Assembly (NCBI GenBank): GCA_039810605.1
Contig: JBDHXH010000031.1
Span: forward strand, 1-30,267
Direction: 5' to 3'
DNA from: JAGPCH01 sp039810605
Lineage (GTDB): Bacteria; Bacteroidota; Ignavibacteria; Tepidaquicellales; Tepidaquicellaceae
DNA length: 30,267 bases
This document shows positions 1-8,290 of the stretch, one piece after another. The notes under the pieces were generated by a model that was not told the origin of the DNA, searched no databases, and saw nothing but the letters and a program-made list of their open reading frames with translations. Position 1 is the stretch's first letter, and each line of letters opens with the position of its first letter. The position numbers and the translations under genes are program-made.

Positions 1-103
1 TTATCGCCATTGCTTTGAATTTCTTATCGGCAATTTTTCACAGGCGGGTTTGTTTTCAAAAAAATATTTTAGCTTCCCATTTTGATATACTTTGTTTACA
101 CCT

Positions 104-129
104 CCCACCCAAACCCCAGTTTGGGTGGG
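104..129. repeat. Perfect hairpin, left member of a pair
   Basis: An 11-bp perfect inverted repeat, CCCACCCAAAC at 104-114 and GTTTGGGTGGG at 119-129, encloses a 4-base loop. A T-rich run (TGATTTTTT) follows on the plus strand, so it could act as a plus-strand terminator, but no plus-strand gene is seen upstream in the window. The same arms recur at 259-290, so it is more likely part of a repeated element. Confidence 0.75.
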
Positions 130-253
130 TGATTTTTTCAAGTCAGGTTTGTTACAAAGTCCCGAAGTAGGGAAGTATAGCTCGGCAAGATTTCATTTGA
201 AAGATGAAGGTCATGGAATGAACATATCTAAAATATATAGACTGCGTTGATAC
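128..253. repeat. Dispersed repeat, copy A
   Basis: This block of about 126 bp recurs in the same orientation at 11427-11554. Aligning by hand gives about 14 substitutions and two single-base indels. The indels break any shared reading frame, so the unit looks non-coding. It lies between two hairpins with almost identical arms. It could be a degenerate miniature element or an intergenic repeat family, and its function is unknown. Confidence 0.8.
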
Positions 254-258
254 GTTCT

Positions 259-290
259 CCTCCCGCCCAAACTAGGGTTTGGGTGGGAGG
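259..290. repeat. Hairpin, right member of a pair
   Basis: A 14-bp inverted repeat (259-272 with 277-290) has a 4-base loop and one G-T wobble. Its arms contain the same CCCRCCCAAAC / GTTTGGGTGGG sequence as the hairpin at 104-129. The two hairpins bracket repeat copy A. A TTCTTCT stretch follows on the plus strand. Confidence 0.75.
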
Positions 291-655
291 TTCTTCTAAT
301 CAAACATGAATCAAAACCAATTGACGAGATTTAATTTACCATATCTTGTTAAAATATTTCACGCAAAGGTCCTCGACAAGACTTTCAAAACTTGAACCGT
401 TTTGGTCAGCAGTAGTGATGAGAGTTATTGGGATAACGACTATTTTTTAGAAGCAATATTTATTTTGATTAATAGAAAGTGGGGGTTCGGGGATTAAAAG
501 CTCAAGGGGTGGTCTGTTTCGTGAACTTTATTTTTGATTTATTAATGAGAAAATGATTTCATCAGATGTTCCGGACGGCATTGAATGAGAGTACATTTTT
601 TTATGACGGATGATGAAACGAGTCATTCTTCACCCAAGGTAATGCTCGATCAGTT
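291..655. other. Non-coding stretch with no recognisable feature
   Basis: These 365 bases before the 3' end of the HdeD-like gene hold no convincing reading frame, RNA gene or strong hairpin. There is an A/T-rich middle and a G-rich patch near 480-495. Nothing further can be supported. Confidence 0.5.
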
Positions 656-1192
656 CTATACTTGGGAGACGATTGCCTTCTTTGTAAATGAAAGCAAAAC
701 CAGTCCGATTCCCGAGAGAAAAATTTGAATTGCAAGAATAGTGCTGATGCCAGCTGCGCCTGCTTCCATATTTGTCAAAATGAAAACTCCGCAAATGATA
801 GATAGAATTCCGATAACGAGAAGCACCCATCCGAAAAATCCTGCTTTCTTTAATCTCCAGCCGTTTGACGAAAGTGTAATTCCCGTCATTATGATCCAAA
901 GCCCGAATATTATAGTGATGATTTTCATAATCGAATCAACATTTGTAAGCATAAGGATTCCGAGGATCGATGTCAGCAGACTCCAGACAAGGATTGAAAT
1001 TTCACGTTCTGCCTTTCCGGCAAACAACCATCCCAGTATTCCAAATATTCCCGCAACAAGGACTATAATTCCAAACCAAAATGAAATTCCTGTGAGAACT
1101 GATTCGGGATTGTTGAAAATAAAAATACTTAGAACTATCAGCAGGATTCCCTGAATCAGATTAACCCACCACTTTCTTGTAAGAGCGCTCAT
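656..1192 (-). CDS. HdeD-like (DUF308) membrane protein
   Basis: This 178-residue protein is almost entirely hydrophobic, with about six membrane segments (roughly residues 9-27, 34-56, 67-84, 88-108, 117-139 and 147-168) separated by short charged loops such as GKAERE and GWRLKKAG. Length and hydropathy match the HdeD / DUF308 family, which arose by duplication of a three-helix unit. The family is named for an acid-resistance membrane protein of Escherichia coli, but the biochemical role of most members is unknown. The start is an ATG and the stop is TAG. No Shine-Dalgarno sequence precedes it. It is the last gene on the minus strand here, 61 bases downstream of the amidohydrolase gene, and may be read from the same message. 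Family assignment is fairly secure; a stress role is only inference. Confidence 0.75.
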   Translation of the reverse strand: MSALTRKWWVNLIQGILLIVLSIFIFNNPESVLTGISFWFGIIVLVAGIFGILGWLFAGKAEREISILVWSLLTSILGILMLTNVDSIMKIITIIFGLWIIMTGITLSSNGWRLKKAGFFGWVLLVIGILSIICGVFILTNMEAGAAGISTILAIQIFLSGIGLVLLSFTKKAIVSQV

Positions 1193-1253
1193 ATAATTTT
1201 TAGTTGTTAAGTTATAAATATCAAATGAGATTATTGCTAATTATTGTTTCATT

Positions 1254-2321
1254 TCATTTGATATTTTCCTTCTCCCATTGTCTTACTTTGACTCTCGCAG
1301 CATCAAACAATTTCAGATAATTTCCCTTCTTCACTTTCTCTGCTGTCTGCGAAGTTAGTGAATGCCAGAGTGGATCATACATGTCATAGACGGCAAGACA
1401 TTTGTCTATACCTGAAGGTGCAACAACATCAGTACCGAATAGGAATCTGTCAGGAAATGCTTCAATCAGTTCGGCTGTTGCTTTGACCGTCGTATCATTC
1501 CGCACAATATATTTTGCGACTTCGTCCCAGGAAATGTCAAAATAGACATGAGACAGAGTGGGATCTTCAAGTATGGTTCTTACAATTTCAATCTGATCTT
1601 TTACAGGTCTGACAATTCTTCCAAGACCAACATGAGCCCAGATCAATGTTGCTTCGGGATGTCTTCTGAAGACATCTATTGCGTCCTTCAAGTAACTTTG
1701 AGTGTAAGATTTTGGAAATGGCTTATCAATATCATTGTGAAAGACTACAATCAATCCAACTTCACCTGCAAATCTGAATATGCTGTCAAGTGCAGGATTT
1801 CTCAAACTTGCAACATCTCCCGCAACTTTAGATGAAACAAATTCTTTATGAATCGAAAACTCACCAATCCCGGTGAAAACTCCGGGATAAGTCATGAGCA
1901 CTCTCCTTATGTGAGCCGGTGCATACATGTCAGTCGGATTGAAACCCGTAATCATCGGATCGAAACGCTTTCTTCCCTCTTCAGGAAGTGAAAGATATTG
2001 AGTCGCAATGTAAGCATCGGTAAACGAGTAATAATATAAAGGTGCATCAGTATCGAGATAATACTTCGGCGCGTCGTCACCCGAATTTTCGTAAGACCAG
2101 GTTTGCTGCAAAGGAATGCCAAACAAAGTTGACCGCTCGACAACTCCATCCATCATCTTCAGATACTCGCTCGCAGTAATTCCTTCCTGAATATAATTTG
2201 TAAGATGAAAATGTGCATCACAGTATTTGTAAGTTTTGCCGACATTTTCTTCTTGTGCAGATAAACTTTCTGCGAGGAAGAATATGCTTGCAAACAGCAA
2301 AATTTTTTTTAGAGTGTCCAT
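1254..2321 (-). CDS. Secreted amidohydrolase-2 family metal hydrolase
   Basis: This is a predicted 355-residue TIM-barrel metal-dependent hydrolase of the amidohydrolase-2 type (PF04909-like). An HxH metal motif (CDAHFHL) lies just after the signal peptide. Further along are a VVFHND histidine, an IWAHVGLGR histidine and a late FGTDV aspartate, in the family order. The ATG at 2321 is preferred over an upstream in-frame start at 2387 because it gives a clean signal peptide (MDTLKKILLF...AESLSAQ), implying a periplasmic or lipid-anchored enzyme. The substrate is unknown. The gene follows the porin-like gene on the same strand with a 95-base gap, so the pair may be one transcription unit in which the porin admits a substrate for the hydrolase; that link is inference. 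The family is well supported. Confidence 0.82.
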   Translation of the reverse strand: MDTLKKILLFASIFFLAESLSAQEENVGKTYKYCDAHFHLTNYIQEGITASEYLKMMDGVVERSTLFGIPLQQTWSYENSGDDAPKYYLDTDAPLYYYSFTDAYIATQYLSLPEEGRKRFDPMITGFNPTDMYAPAHIRRVLMTYPGVFTGIGEFSIHKEFVSSKVAGDVASLRNPALDSIFRFAGEVGLIVVFHNDIDKPFPKSYTQSYLKDAIDVFRRHPEATLIWAHVGLGRIVRPVKDQIEIVRTILEDPTLSHVYFDISWDEVAKYIVRNDTTVKATAELIEAFPDRFLFGTDVVAPSGIDKCLAVYDMYDPLWHSLTSQTAEKVKKGNYLKLFDAARVKVRQWEKENIK

Positions 2322-2416
2322 ACAACCATTTGAGTTTAAATTCTTCGAAGCAAATTGAAAAACGTCTTTCAGAAAAAATAAATACAATCCGCTCTATGCA
2401 ATGCTTGTCAAGAAAA

Positions 2417-3769
2417 CTAAAGCAGAATATCAGTTCCCAGGGAGAGTATCGTTCCTGTTTGTCCCGGCATATAATAACCGAAAGTAGAACCGGTAGGAGA
2501 CCTCGTTATGTTAATATAGTGGAGATTCACTCTCCAACTTCGTGAATGTATAGGATAATAATTCAGTCCGGCACAAAGTTCGTTTGGATTTCTTTTGAAC
2601 TGATCCCACATATAGGAACCTGACAAGTACAAATTCAGAGTATAAGGTATTATCATGTGTGAAACATCAACCTGAAAAGTCTTGTCCGTTAGATTATTTA
2701 CAGGCACAGGACCTGTCGCCTGGATTTTCGAAATGTATCTTGCATAAAATTGTGCCTGAAAGAAGAATCCTCTGTACTTGAATCCCATATCAACCGAGCC
2801 CATGTCCCAATTAGTTCGCTGAACGGTCACTCCGTCTGCGAGTGCGCCTCTTTCATATATATTTACACCGTCAGAAAGTTTTACTTGAGTATTCGGAGAA
2901 GTTGAATCTCCGAGAGAACTGAATCTGTCATCTCTTGCATGTCCGAAAGATGCGCCGAATCTTGTAGCGAGCTTCTGATGATTTTCAAAATCACCATTAC
3001 CGCCTCGCGGACCGAATTCTCCTGTAGTCGGCATCCACCAAATACTTGCGCTTGTTGTAAGATTTCTTGTCAATTGTGATGCGGTGACTCCGAGTATGCT
3101 AAGATTATTTCCAACTGCGGCAGTATAATAAAACCTCGGAAGCACTTCGCCCGTAATCCAAACACTTCCCGTAAACCCGGGTCGTATTGATTCATCACCC
3201 ATTTGACGGTCACTTGCATTGAAGAATGGCCATGGTCCCTGAAGCGATCGGATTCCGAGATTAGGACCAATCCCAACACCCAGTCTTATCTGTTTTGCAA
3301 AGCCATAAGTCAGATTACCGAATACAAGTGTTTGCATTGTTGGAACAAGTCCCCAGATAGTCAGATTGTAATTGAACTTTTTAGTTCCAAGAAAGCCGGT
3401 GAACCATACGAAGAATCTTTGAAAGTAAATATCGTTTCTTGGATGCGTTACTCTTTGTCTTCCCAGGTGATCGGTAAAAATCTGTGAAGAGGGGAGTTGG
3501 TTCAGGTATCTTGCAAGACCGTAACCGCTTATATTAAGGCTCCCTTTATCTGTTTTGATTATATCGAATCCTCTCCCGGGTGTGAATTCTCCCGCAATTT
3601 GGTTGCTGTATTTTTCTTCCTGCTTATAATCTTTTAAAGCCGTTGTAGTGTCTTCATAACTTTGACTCGGGACATCATCCTGTGAGAAGGCATTTGTCGA
3701 TAATATAAAAATGATCGAAGTAATAAACGTGGAACAAACCAATATTCGTTTGAATGGAAATGATATCAT
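2417..3769 (-). CDS. Outer-membrane porin-like beta-barrel protein
   Basis: This is a 450-residue secreted protein. A signal peptide (about 30 residues, ending NAFSQ) is followed by alternating aromatic/polar strands typical of an outer-membrane beta-barrel. Segments such as DIYFQRFFVWFTGFLG, RNLTTSASIWWMP and DMGFKYRGFFFQAQFYARY resemble the phosphate-selective porin O/P group, but the match is to overall character rather than a diagnostic motif. The C-terminus ends in a hydrophobic strand (ILSLGTDILL). The start is the ATG at 3769. It is the first gene of a probable porin-hydrolase-HdeD string on the minus strand. The solute it passes cannot be read from the sequence. It could instead be an uncharacterised barrel of a related family. 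Confidence 0.7.
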   Translation of the reverse strand: MISFPFKRILVCSTFITSIIFILSTNAFSQDDVPSQSYEDTTTALKDYKQEEKYSNQIAGEFTPGRGFDIIKTDKGSLNISGYGLARYLNQLPSSQIFTDHLGRQRVTHPRNDIYFQRFFVWFTGFLGTKKFNYNLTIWGLVPTMQTLVFGNLTYGFAKQIRLGVGIGPNLGIRSLQGPWPFFNASDRQMGDESIRPGFTGSVWITGEVLPRFYYTAAVGNNLSILGVTASQLTRNLTTSASIWWMPTTGEFGPRGGNGDFENHQKLATRFGASFGHARDDRFSSLGDSTSPNTQVKLSDGVNIYERGALADGVTVQRTNWDMGSVDMGFKYRGFFFQAQFYARYISKIQATGPVPVNNLTDKTFQVDVSHMIIPYTLNLYLSGSYMWDQFKRNPNELCAGLNYYPIHSRSWRVNLHYINITRSPTGSTFGYYMPGQTGTILSLGTDILL

Positions 3770-3870
3770 GATTTGATTTTAAATTCGGTAAAGATAAAGA
3801 AAAGATTGTTTAGTCTAAATTCAGAATGTGATATTGAGCTGATAAAACCTTTGCAGACACATCACATTTT

Positions 3871-3907
3871 AAAAAACTCTCCTGCAACTTTACATGCAGG
3901 AGAGTTT
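3871..3907 (-). terminator. Rho-independent terminator of the glutaminase gene
   Basis: A perfect 13-bp inverted repeat (3874-3886 with 3895-3907) has an 8-base loop. Read on the minus strand, the stem is followed at once by six T residues (3876-3871). It lies 38 bases past the glutaminase stop codon and upstream of the porin gene, so it should insulate the two. Confidence 0.88.
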
Positions 3908-3944
3908 CCGGAACAAATATCCTCAAGGCAAACGGAAGCTTCTC

Positions 3945-4988
3945 TTATTTGCTCCTTGGGCTTATATCATACATGTTCAATCCAAGCTTATCAGATAGGA
4001 ATTTGATTACATATTGTGCTTTGACACTGTTTCCCGCATCATCAAGCGGAGGAGAGATTACTCCTATGCCAAGTTTTCCCGGGGCGACGGCAATGATTCC
4101 ACCGCCTACTCCGCTCTTGCCGGGCATACCGGTTTCATAAAGCCATATTCCCGAATCATCATAAAGTCCGGCAGTTGCCATGATGGGAAGAAGATGTTCT
4201 ACTGTGGTTGACGAAACAACAGTCTTTCCGGTAATGGGATTGACGCCACCGTTTGCAAGCGTGGCTGCCATAATACCGAGGTCTTTAGCGTTGACATTAA
4301 TCGCACATGCCTTTGTGTAGATATCGGTGGTCTTTACGGGATCGAAATACATCCTGTCATAGGCAAATAAAAGCCATGAGAGAGCCTGGTTTCTCTGATT
4401 GGTAGCCGCTTCGCTTTCATACACGGGTTGATTCACCGTCAACTGTCTTCCTGCAAAATCACTGTAAACGCTTATAATATTGTTCCACTTCTCTTCTGCC
4501 GTACTCCCTTTTATAAGACTGGTCGTAGCAAGAGCTCCAGGATTTACACAAGGATTAAGTTCTTTTCCTTTTTTCCATTCTATCGGTTCAATTGCGTTGA
4601 ACTTCATTCCCGTTGCATCAACACCAACTTTGTCTTTCAATGCAGGTGCGCCAAGGTCTTCAATGACCATAGCTGCTGCGAATACTTTTTCAATTGACTG
4701 CATAGACACCTGATCATTAATGTCTCCGACTTCGATTACTTTTCCATCTGCGGTAACGACTGCAATTCCGAAAATGTTTGAGTTTACTTCTGCAAGTGCA
4801 GGAATGTAATCTGCATTCTTTCCTTCGCTGACATTCTTGAATTTTTCATAAGCTTCCTTTACTGCTGATTCGATGTTTTCCTTTGTAAGCAAATCTTTTT
4901 GTGCATATACCGCTTTAGTATTTATTGCCGCACATACTGCCAGTACGATTACTAATTTTAACAATGCATTGCTGAAAAGTTTTTTCAT
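3945..4988 (-). CDS. glsA: Glutaminase with a signal peptide
   Basis: This 347-residue protein belongs to the beta-lactamase-fold glutaminase family (PF04960), which converts glutamine to glutamate and ammonia. The catalytic SxxK motif is S98-I-E-K101 in QSIEKVF. The NPGALA motif (N149 region), the YESE..TNQRNQALSW segment (190-205) and the GVGGGI loop (293-298) match family landmarks. Residues 1-30 form a signal peptide (MKKLFSNALLKLVIVLAVCA...VYAQ), so the enzyme should act in the periplasm. The approximately 310-residue mature part matches the usual cytoplasmic enzyme length. The gene stands alone with its own terminator. An exported form would allow scavenging of external glutamine, which is inference. 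Identification is strong. Confidence 0.93.
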   Translation of the reverse strand: MKKLFSNALLKLVIVLAVCAAINTKAVYAQKDLLTKENIESAVKEAYEKFKNVSEGKNADYIPALAEVNSNIFGIAVVTADGKVIEVGDINDQVSMQSIEKVFAAAMVIEDLGAPALKDKVGVDATGMKFNAIEPIEWKKGKELNPCVNPGALATTSLIKGSTAEEKWNNIISVYSDFAGRQLTVNQPVYESEAATNQRNQALSWLLFAYDRMYFDPVKTTDIYTKACAINVNAKDLGIMAATLANGGVNPITGKTVVSSTTVEHLLPIMATAGLYDDSGIWLYETGMPGKSGVGGGIIAVAPGKLGIGVISPPLDDAGNSVKAQYVIKFLSDKLGLNMYDISPRSK

Positions 4989-5187
4989 GGCTGTGTATTT
5001 TTAAATTGTTTTCTTAAAGACACTCTTATATTTAGGGGAACATAATATTTCTTCAATATGAATAAAGTAAGTAACGATAAGATAGTAATTGTATTTTATT
5101 CTCACAACGGCACAGTATTACTATTTTACTTAATTTATCAGGTTATAGATTTATTCAAATTGAAAATTGTATCACATCTTTTGATCG
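4989..5187. other. A/T-rich spacer with nothing recognised
   Basis: This is the upstream region of the glutaminase gene, including its promoter by position. No clear TTTG / TAnnTTTG promoter pair on the minus strand and no RNA gene could be picked out. Confidence 0.4.
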
Positions 5188-5259
5188 CATTGCCTCACAA
5201 TTAATGTTACCGTGAGGGATTAAAAATGTAGGTCGTTGCCTCATAATTAATGTTACCAT
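5188..5259 (+). repeat. Duplicated 20-bp motif upstream of a transposase remnant
   Basis: The sequence TTGCCTCAYAATTAATGTTA occurs twice in direct orientation, at 5190-5209 and 5237-5256, 47 bases apart. In the first copy CCTCA pairs with a downstream TGAGG (5213-5217), making a small hairpin. The position just before a truncated transposase start suggests that this is the terminal and subterminal end of an insertion sequence. Confidence 0.65.
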
Positions 5260-5288
5260 AGATATATAACACAAAAAGGGTAATAATT

Positions 5289-5375
5289 ATGAGTAAGAAA
5301 TCAAAAGCAGAATATCTCAACGAAATTTTTGCGATGCCTTTTAAAAAAAGACAGAATTCAAATCGTAAATTTTGA
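5289..5375 (+). pseudogene. N-terminal remnant of an insertion-sequence transposase
   Basis: An ATG frame of 28 codons begins MSKKSKAEYLNEIFA, which resembles from memory the N-terminus of integrase-core transposases. It soon reaches a stop. In the next frame the sequence continues as KKDRIQIVNFEL, also transposase-like, so a frameshift or small deletion has occurred. Homology then ends where the convergent cyclase gene begins; the last 18 bases overlap that gene's 3' end. The left end of the element is represented by the duplicated motif at 5188-5259. No right end is seen. The family assignment is tentative, and the fragment cannot encode an active enzyme. Confidence 0.5.
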
Positions 5376-8225
5376 ATTAGATATGAGTTCTTCCACATCT
5401 TTGATTTTCAGTGACGAACCTTTTTCATAATTGTGATCGAATTTTTCCGGGTCGAGATTTTCCTTTATCGCATCAATTGTCGAATCATATATATTCCGGA
5501 TTTCTTTTTCCAGACTTAAGTCCCGCTGTTTTATTTCCTTACCGATAAATCCAGCAAGCGCTGCTGCTTCCTCGGAATACTTTCCACTGACCACCTGCAT
5601 AATTCCGATAAGAGAATATAGCATCCCGAGTCTGTCATTCAAATCATATCTTAACTTGAAACTCTCAACCTGCAGTTGATATGCTTCCTTGAACTTCTTC
5701 AAGGAAAACTTAACGAACCCCAGATTATTGAGTGAATTCGACAAGCTCGGCTTGCTTCCAATCTCTCTGTGCATTGCTATGCTTTCAGTGATTAGCGACT
5801 CTGCTTTCTTCACTTCTCCGAGATATCCATGAATTGTGCCAAGGTTATTCAGAGTAAGCGCAAGCCCTCTTTTGTCGTCTAAGCTTTTTTGTAAATTTAC
5901 AGATTCTTCAAATAAAGATTTTGACTTGTTATAATCCTCCTTGTACAGAGCCTGTGTCCCGAGATTGTTAAGAGCCATTGACATTCCGCGGATGTCATTG
6001 AGTTCTTTATATAATTCAAGACTATCTTCCCATACTTTAACTGATTCATCACTTTTACCCATTGCGGCGAGTGTTGATGCATAGTTCAAGAGCGCATCGG
6101 CAAGCATTGCATTATTTTTCAACTCCTTGTAAACATCAATGCATTGTTCATAATAATGTACAGCCAGATCATAGCTTTCCATCGTGCCTGCCACCAACGC
6201 AAGATTTCCAAGCGCGCTGCCAATGCCGCTTTTGTCGTTAAGTTCTGTTCTGATTTCAAGCAATTGAAGCAACTGCGTTTCGGCTTCTGAATATTCGCCG
6301 CGGATCCACGAAAATATTCCTGCCCATTGAAGACAATTTGCTCTTTCAACGGGCTGCAGTTCATCTTTATGTGTGAGGATGTCGTCGAACCATTTTTTCC
6401 CTTCGGTAATATATCCGGAGATTTCAAAAAATCTTCCCATTAGGAATGCAAGAATAGATGCTTTGCTGTATTGTTTTACTTCAATGAAATTGTAAAATGC
6501 AACTCTGAAATTCGGCAGATCATTTTCGAGAATCCTTATCCATTGTCTTCCACTCTTTCCAAGCAAATCATTATGGAATTCATTTGCAAAATTGAAATAA
6601 TATTCAGAATGTTTTTCCTGCAGCATGACTTTATGATCTGTCAAATCAAGCTTCTCCTTTGAATATTCTCTGATGGTCTGCAGCATTGAATATCTTTCCG
6701 AATCACTTTGATAAGTAATCAGAGACTTTTCCGTAAGCAGCCCAAGAAGATCTATTATGTCTCTTGAATTCAGTGCTTCGCAAGGGCAAACAAATTCCGC
6801 AGCTTCAAGCGTCCAGCCTTTTTCGAATATGGACAATCCGGTAAAGAGTTTTTTTTCTCTTTCAGTAAGCAGCTCGTAGCTCCAGTCTATGAGAGAGCGA
6901 AGTGTCTGTTGCTTCGGCAATGCTGTTCTTCTGCCTACTGTGAGAAGACTAAACATATCGCTTAACCGTTCATTGATTTTCTCAACCGATAATACGTTGA
7001 TGCGCGCAGCCGCAAGTTCAATCGCAAGAGGAATTCCATCCAGTGTCCTGCAGATCCTGGCAATTGGATCCGCATTTTCGTCAGTTAGTTTGAAAGATAG
7101 AGAAATACTCCTTGCTCTTTCTACGAAGAGCTTTACGGATTCACATTGAGTTAAATGTTTCAGTGAAATATTTGCAGATGAATCCGGAACATCAAGCGGT
7201 GAAATAAAATATTTTTGTTCACCAAGGCAGTTCAATGGTTCGCGGCTGGTAGCAATTATCTTAACCCTTTCACATTTGGTGAGTATGTCTTCGATCAATT
7301 TTGAAATTTCAGCAATGATATGTTCGCAATTGTCGAATACAAGAAGTATCTCTTTGAAGGCGATTCCATTGATGAGTGTCTCGGCCGGCTGCATTCCGGG
7401 TTGTTCGCTTATTGAAAGAACATGAAGCAGACTTTCTATTATTGGTAACAGGGCATTGAATGTTGTAAGGTCAATGAACCAGACCCCGTTTTCAAAAGTG
7501 TCTATCAGGTCTGCAGCAGCATGAATGGCAAGTCTTGTTTTTCCGACTCCTCCGGTGCCGGTCAATGTCACAAGATGATTTTCATTTATGAGTTTGATTA
7601 CATTTTTGAGATCGAGTTCGCGTCCGATGAAACTATTGAGTTGAACGGGGAGATTATTTGGTCTTGCGTCAAGTGTTTTAAGAGGTGCAAACTCAACCTG
7701 AAGTCCTCTTGCAGAGACTTGATAAAGTCTTACTGGACGGATTAAATCTTTCAGTCGTCGTTCTCCCAAATCAATGAACGAAATATCTTTCGTTACATTG
7801 TCAGCCGCGAGATTATATGAATCCTGTGAAATCAGAATCTGACCCCCGTGACCGGAAGACATAATCCTGTTCACACGGCTTAGTGAAATGTAACCCTCAT
7901 ATTCGTTATCCTTGTATTCTGCGTTTCCGGAATGAATACCCATCCGGACTTTAACTGTAAAATTATCTGAATACTTTTTTGAGAGATTCTTTTGAGCAGT
8001 GACTGCTGCGATAACAGCTTCTTCTGCTTTGTTAAAACTTGCATAATATGCGTCTCCTACTTTCCTGAAAATGAATCCGTTGTTTCTTTCGATTGCATCA
8101 ATCATTATCGAGTCGTGGACTTGCAGAATGGTTGTATATGTATCGGGAAATTTCTGAACTAATGCGGTGCTTCCTTCAATGTCTGTAAACAAGAATGTTA
8201 TTAATCCTACCGGCGCTTCAGTCAT
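5358..8225 (-). CDS. Class III cyclase-STAND ATPase-TPR regulatory protein
   Basis: This 955-residue fusion begins with a class III nucleotide cyclase domain (about 5-172: FLFTDIEGST with metal Asp15, VGDAYYASF with Asp58, RMGIHSG, GHGGQILIS). A STAND/NB-ARC type ATPase follows (about 195-480), with FIGRE at 199-203, Walker A GTGGVGKT at 223-230, Walker B ILLVFDN at 293-299, ATSREP and GIPLAIELAAARI. A helical region and about seven TPR-like repeats (about 580-880, NNLGT/YxEA patterns) come next. Known relatives couple a TPR-sensed signal through the ATPase to an output domain; no DNA-binding domain is visible, so the cyclase is the only candidate output. Some cyclase positions are altered: the substrate-recognising Lys appears as Arg54, the substrate Asp as Glu108 and the transition-state Asn as Ser116, so activity is uncertain. 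The start is the ATG at 8225. The 3' end runs into an IS remnant. Confidence 0.88.
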   Translation of the reverse strand: MTEAPVGLITFLFTDIEGSTALVQKFPDTYTTILQVHDSIMIDAIERNNGFIFRKVGDAYYASFNKAEEAVIAAVTAQKNLSKKYSDNFTVKVRMGIHSGNAEYKDNEYEGYISLSRVNRIMSSGHGGQILISQDSYNLAADNVTKDISFIDLGERRLKDLIRPVRLYQVSARGLQVEFAPLKTLDARPNNLPVQLNSFIGRELDLKNVIKLINENHLVTLTGTGGVGKTRLAIHAAADLIDTFENGVWFIDLTTFNALLPIIESLLHVLSISEQPGMQPAETLINGIAFKEILLVFDNCEHIIAEISKLIEDILTKCERVKIIATSREPLNCLGEQKYFISPLDVPDSSANISLKHLTQCESVKLFVERARSISLSFKLTDENADPIARICRTLDGIPLAIELAAARINVLSVEKINERLSDMFSLLTVGRRTALPKQQTLRSLIDWSYELLTEREKKLFTGLSIFEKGWTLEAAEFVCPCEALNSRDIIDLLGLLTEKSLITYQSDSERYSMLQTIREYSKEKLDLTDHKVMLQEKHSEYYFNFANEFHNDLLGKSGRQWIRILENDLPNFRVAFYNFIEVKQYSKASILAFLMGRFFEISGYITEGKKWFDDILTHKDELQPVERANCLQWAGIFSWIRGEYSEAETQLLQLLEIRTELNDKSGIGSALGNLALVAGTMESYDLAVHYYEQCIDVYKELKNNAMLADALLNYASTLAAMGKSDESVKVWEDSLELYKELNDIRGMSMALNNLGTQALYKEDYNKSKSLFEESVNLQKSLDDKRGLALTLNNLGTIHGYLGEVKKAESLITESIAMHREIGSKPSLSNSLNNLGFVKFSLKKFKEAYQLQVESFKLRYDLNDRLGMLYSLIGIMQVVSGKYSEEAAALAGFIGKEIKQRDLSLEKEIRNIYDSTIDAIKENLDPEKFDHNYEKGSSLKIKDVEELISNSKFTI

Positions 8226-8290
8226 TTAATGCTGTAGTGATTTGAAATGAGTCTGTTGGTGATTCTCTTTCAAATTAATACAAATCGGAG

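Noticed and set aside
1..191. Minus-strand open frame ending in TAA at 1-3 that reads plausibly (GGVNKVYQNGKLKYFF)
   Set aside because: It has no ATG, runs through a perfect hairpin and repeat copy A, and the repeat carries frame-breaking indels relative to copy B. No family was recognised.
741..1154. 137-codon plus-strand frame opposite the HdeD-like gene
   Set aside because: It is antisense to a well-supported membrane protein gene and has no recognisable domain.
5358..8225. Cyclase-STAND protein as part of an antiphage system
   Set aside because: STAND proteins occur in defence, but no effector nuclease, protease or other defence gene accompanies it, and regulatory cyclase-STAND-TPR fusions are common.
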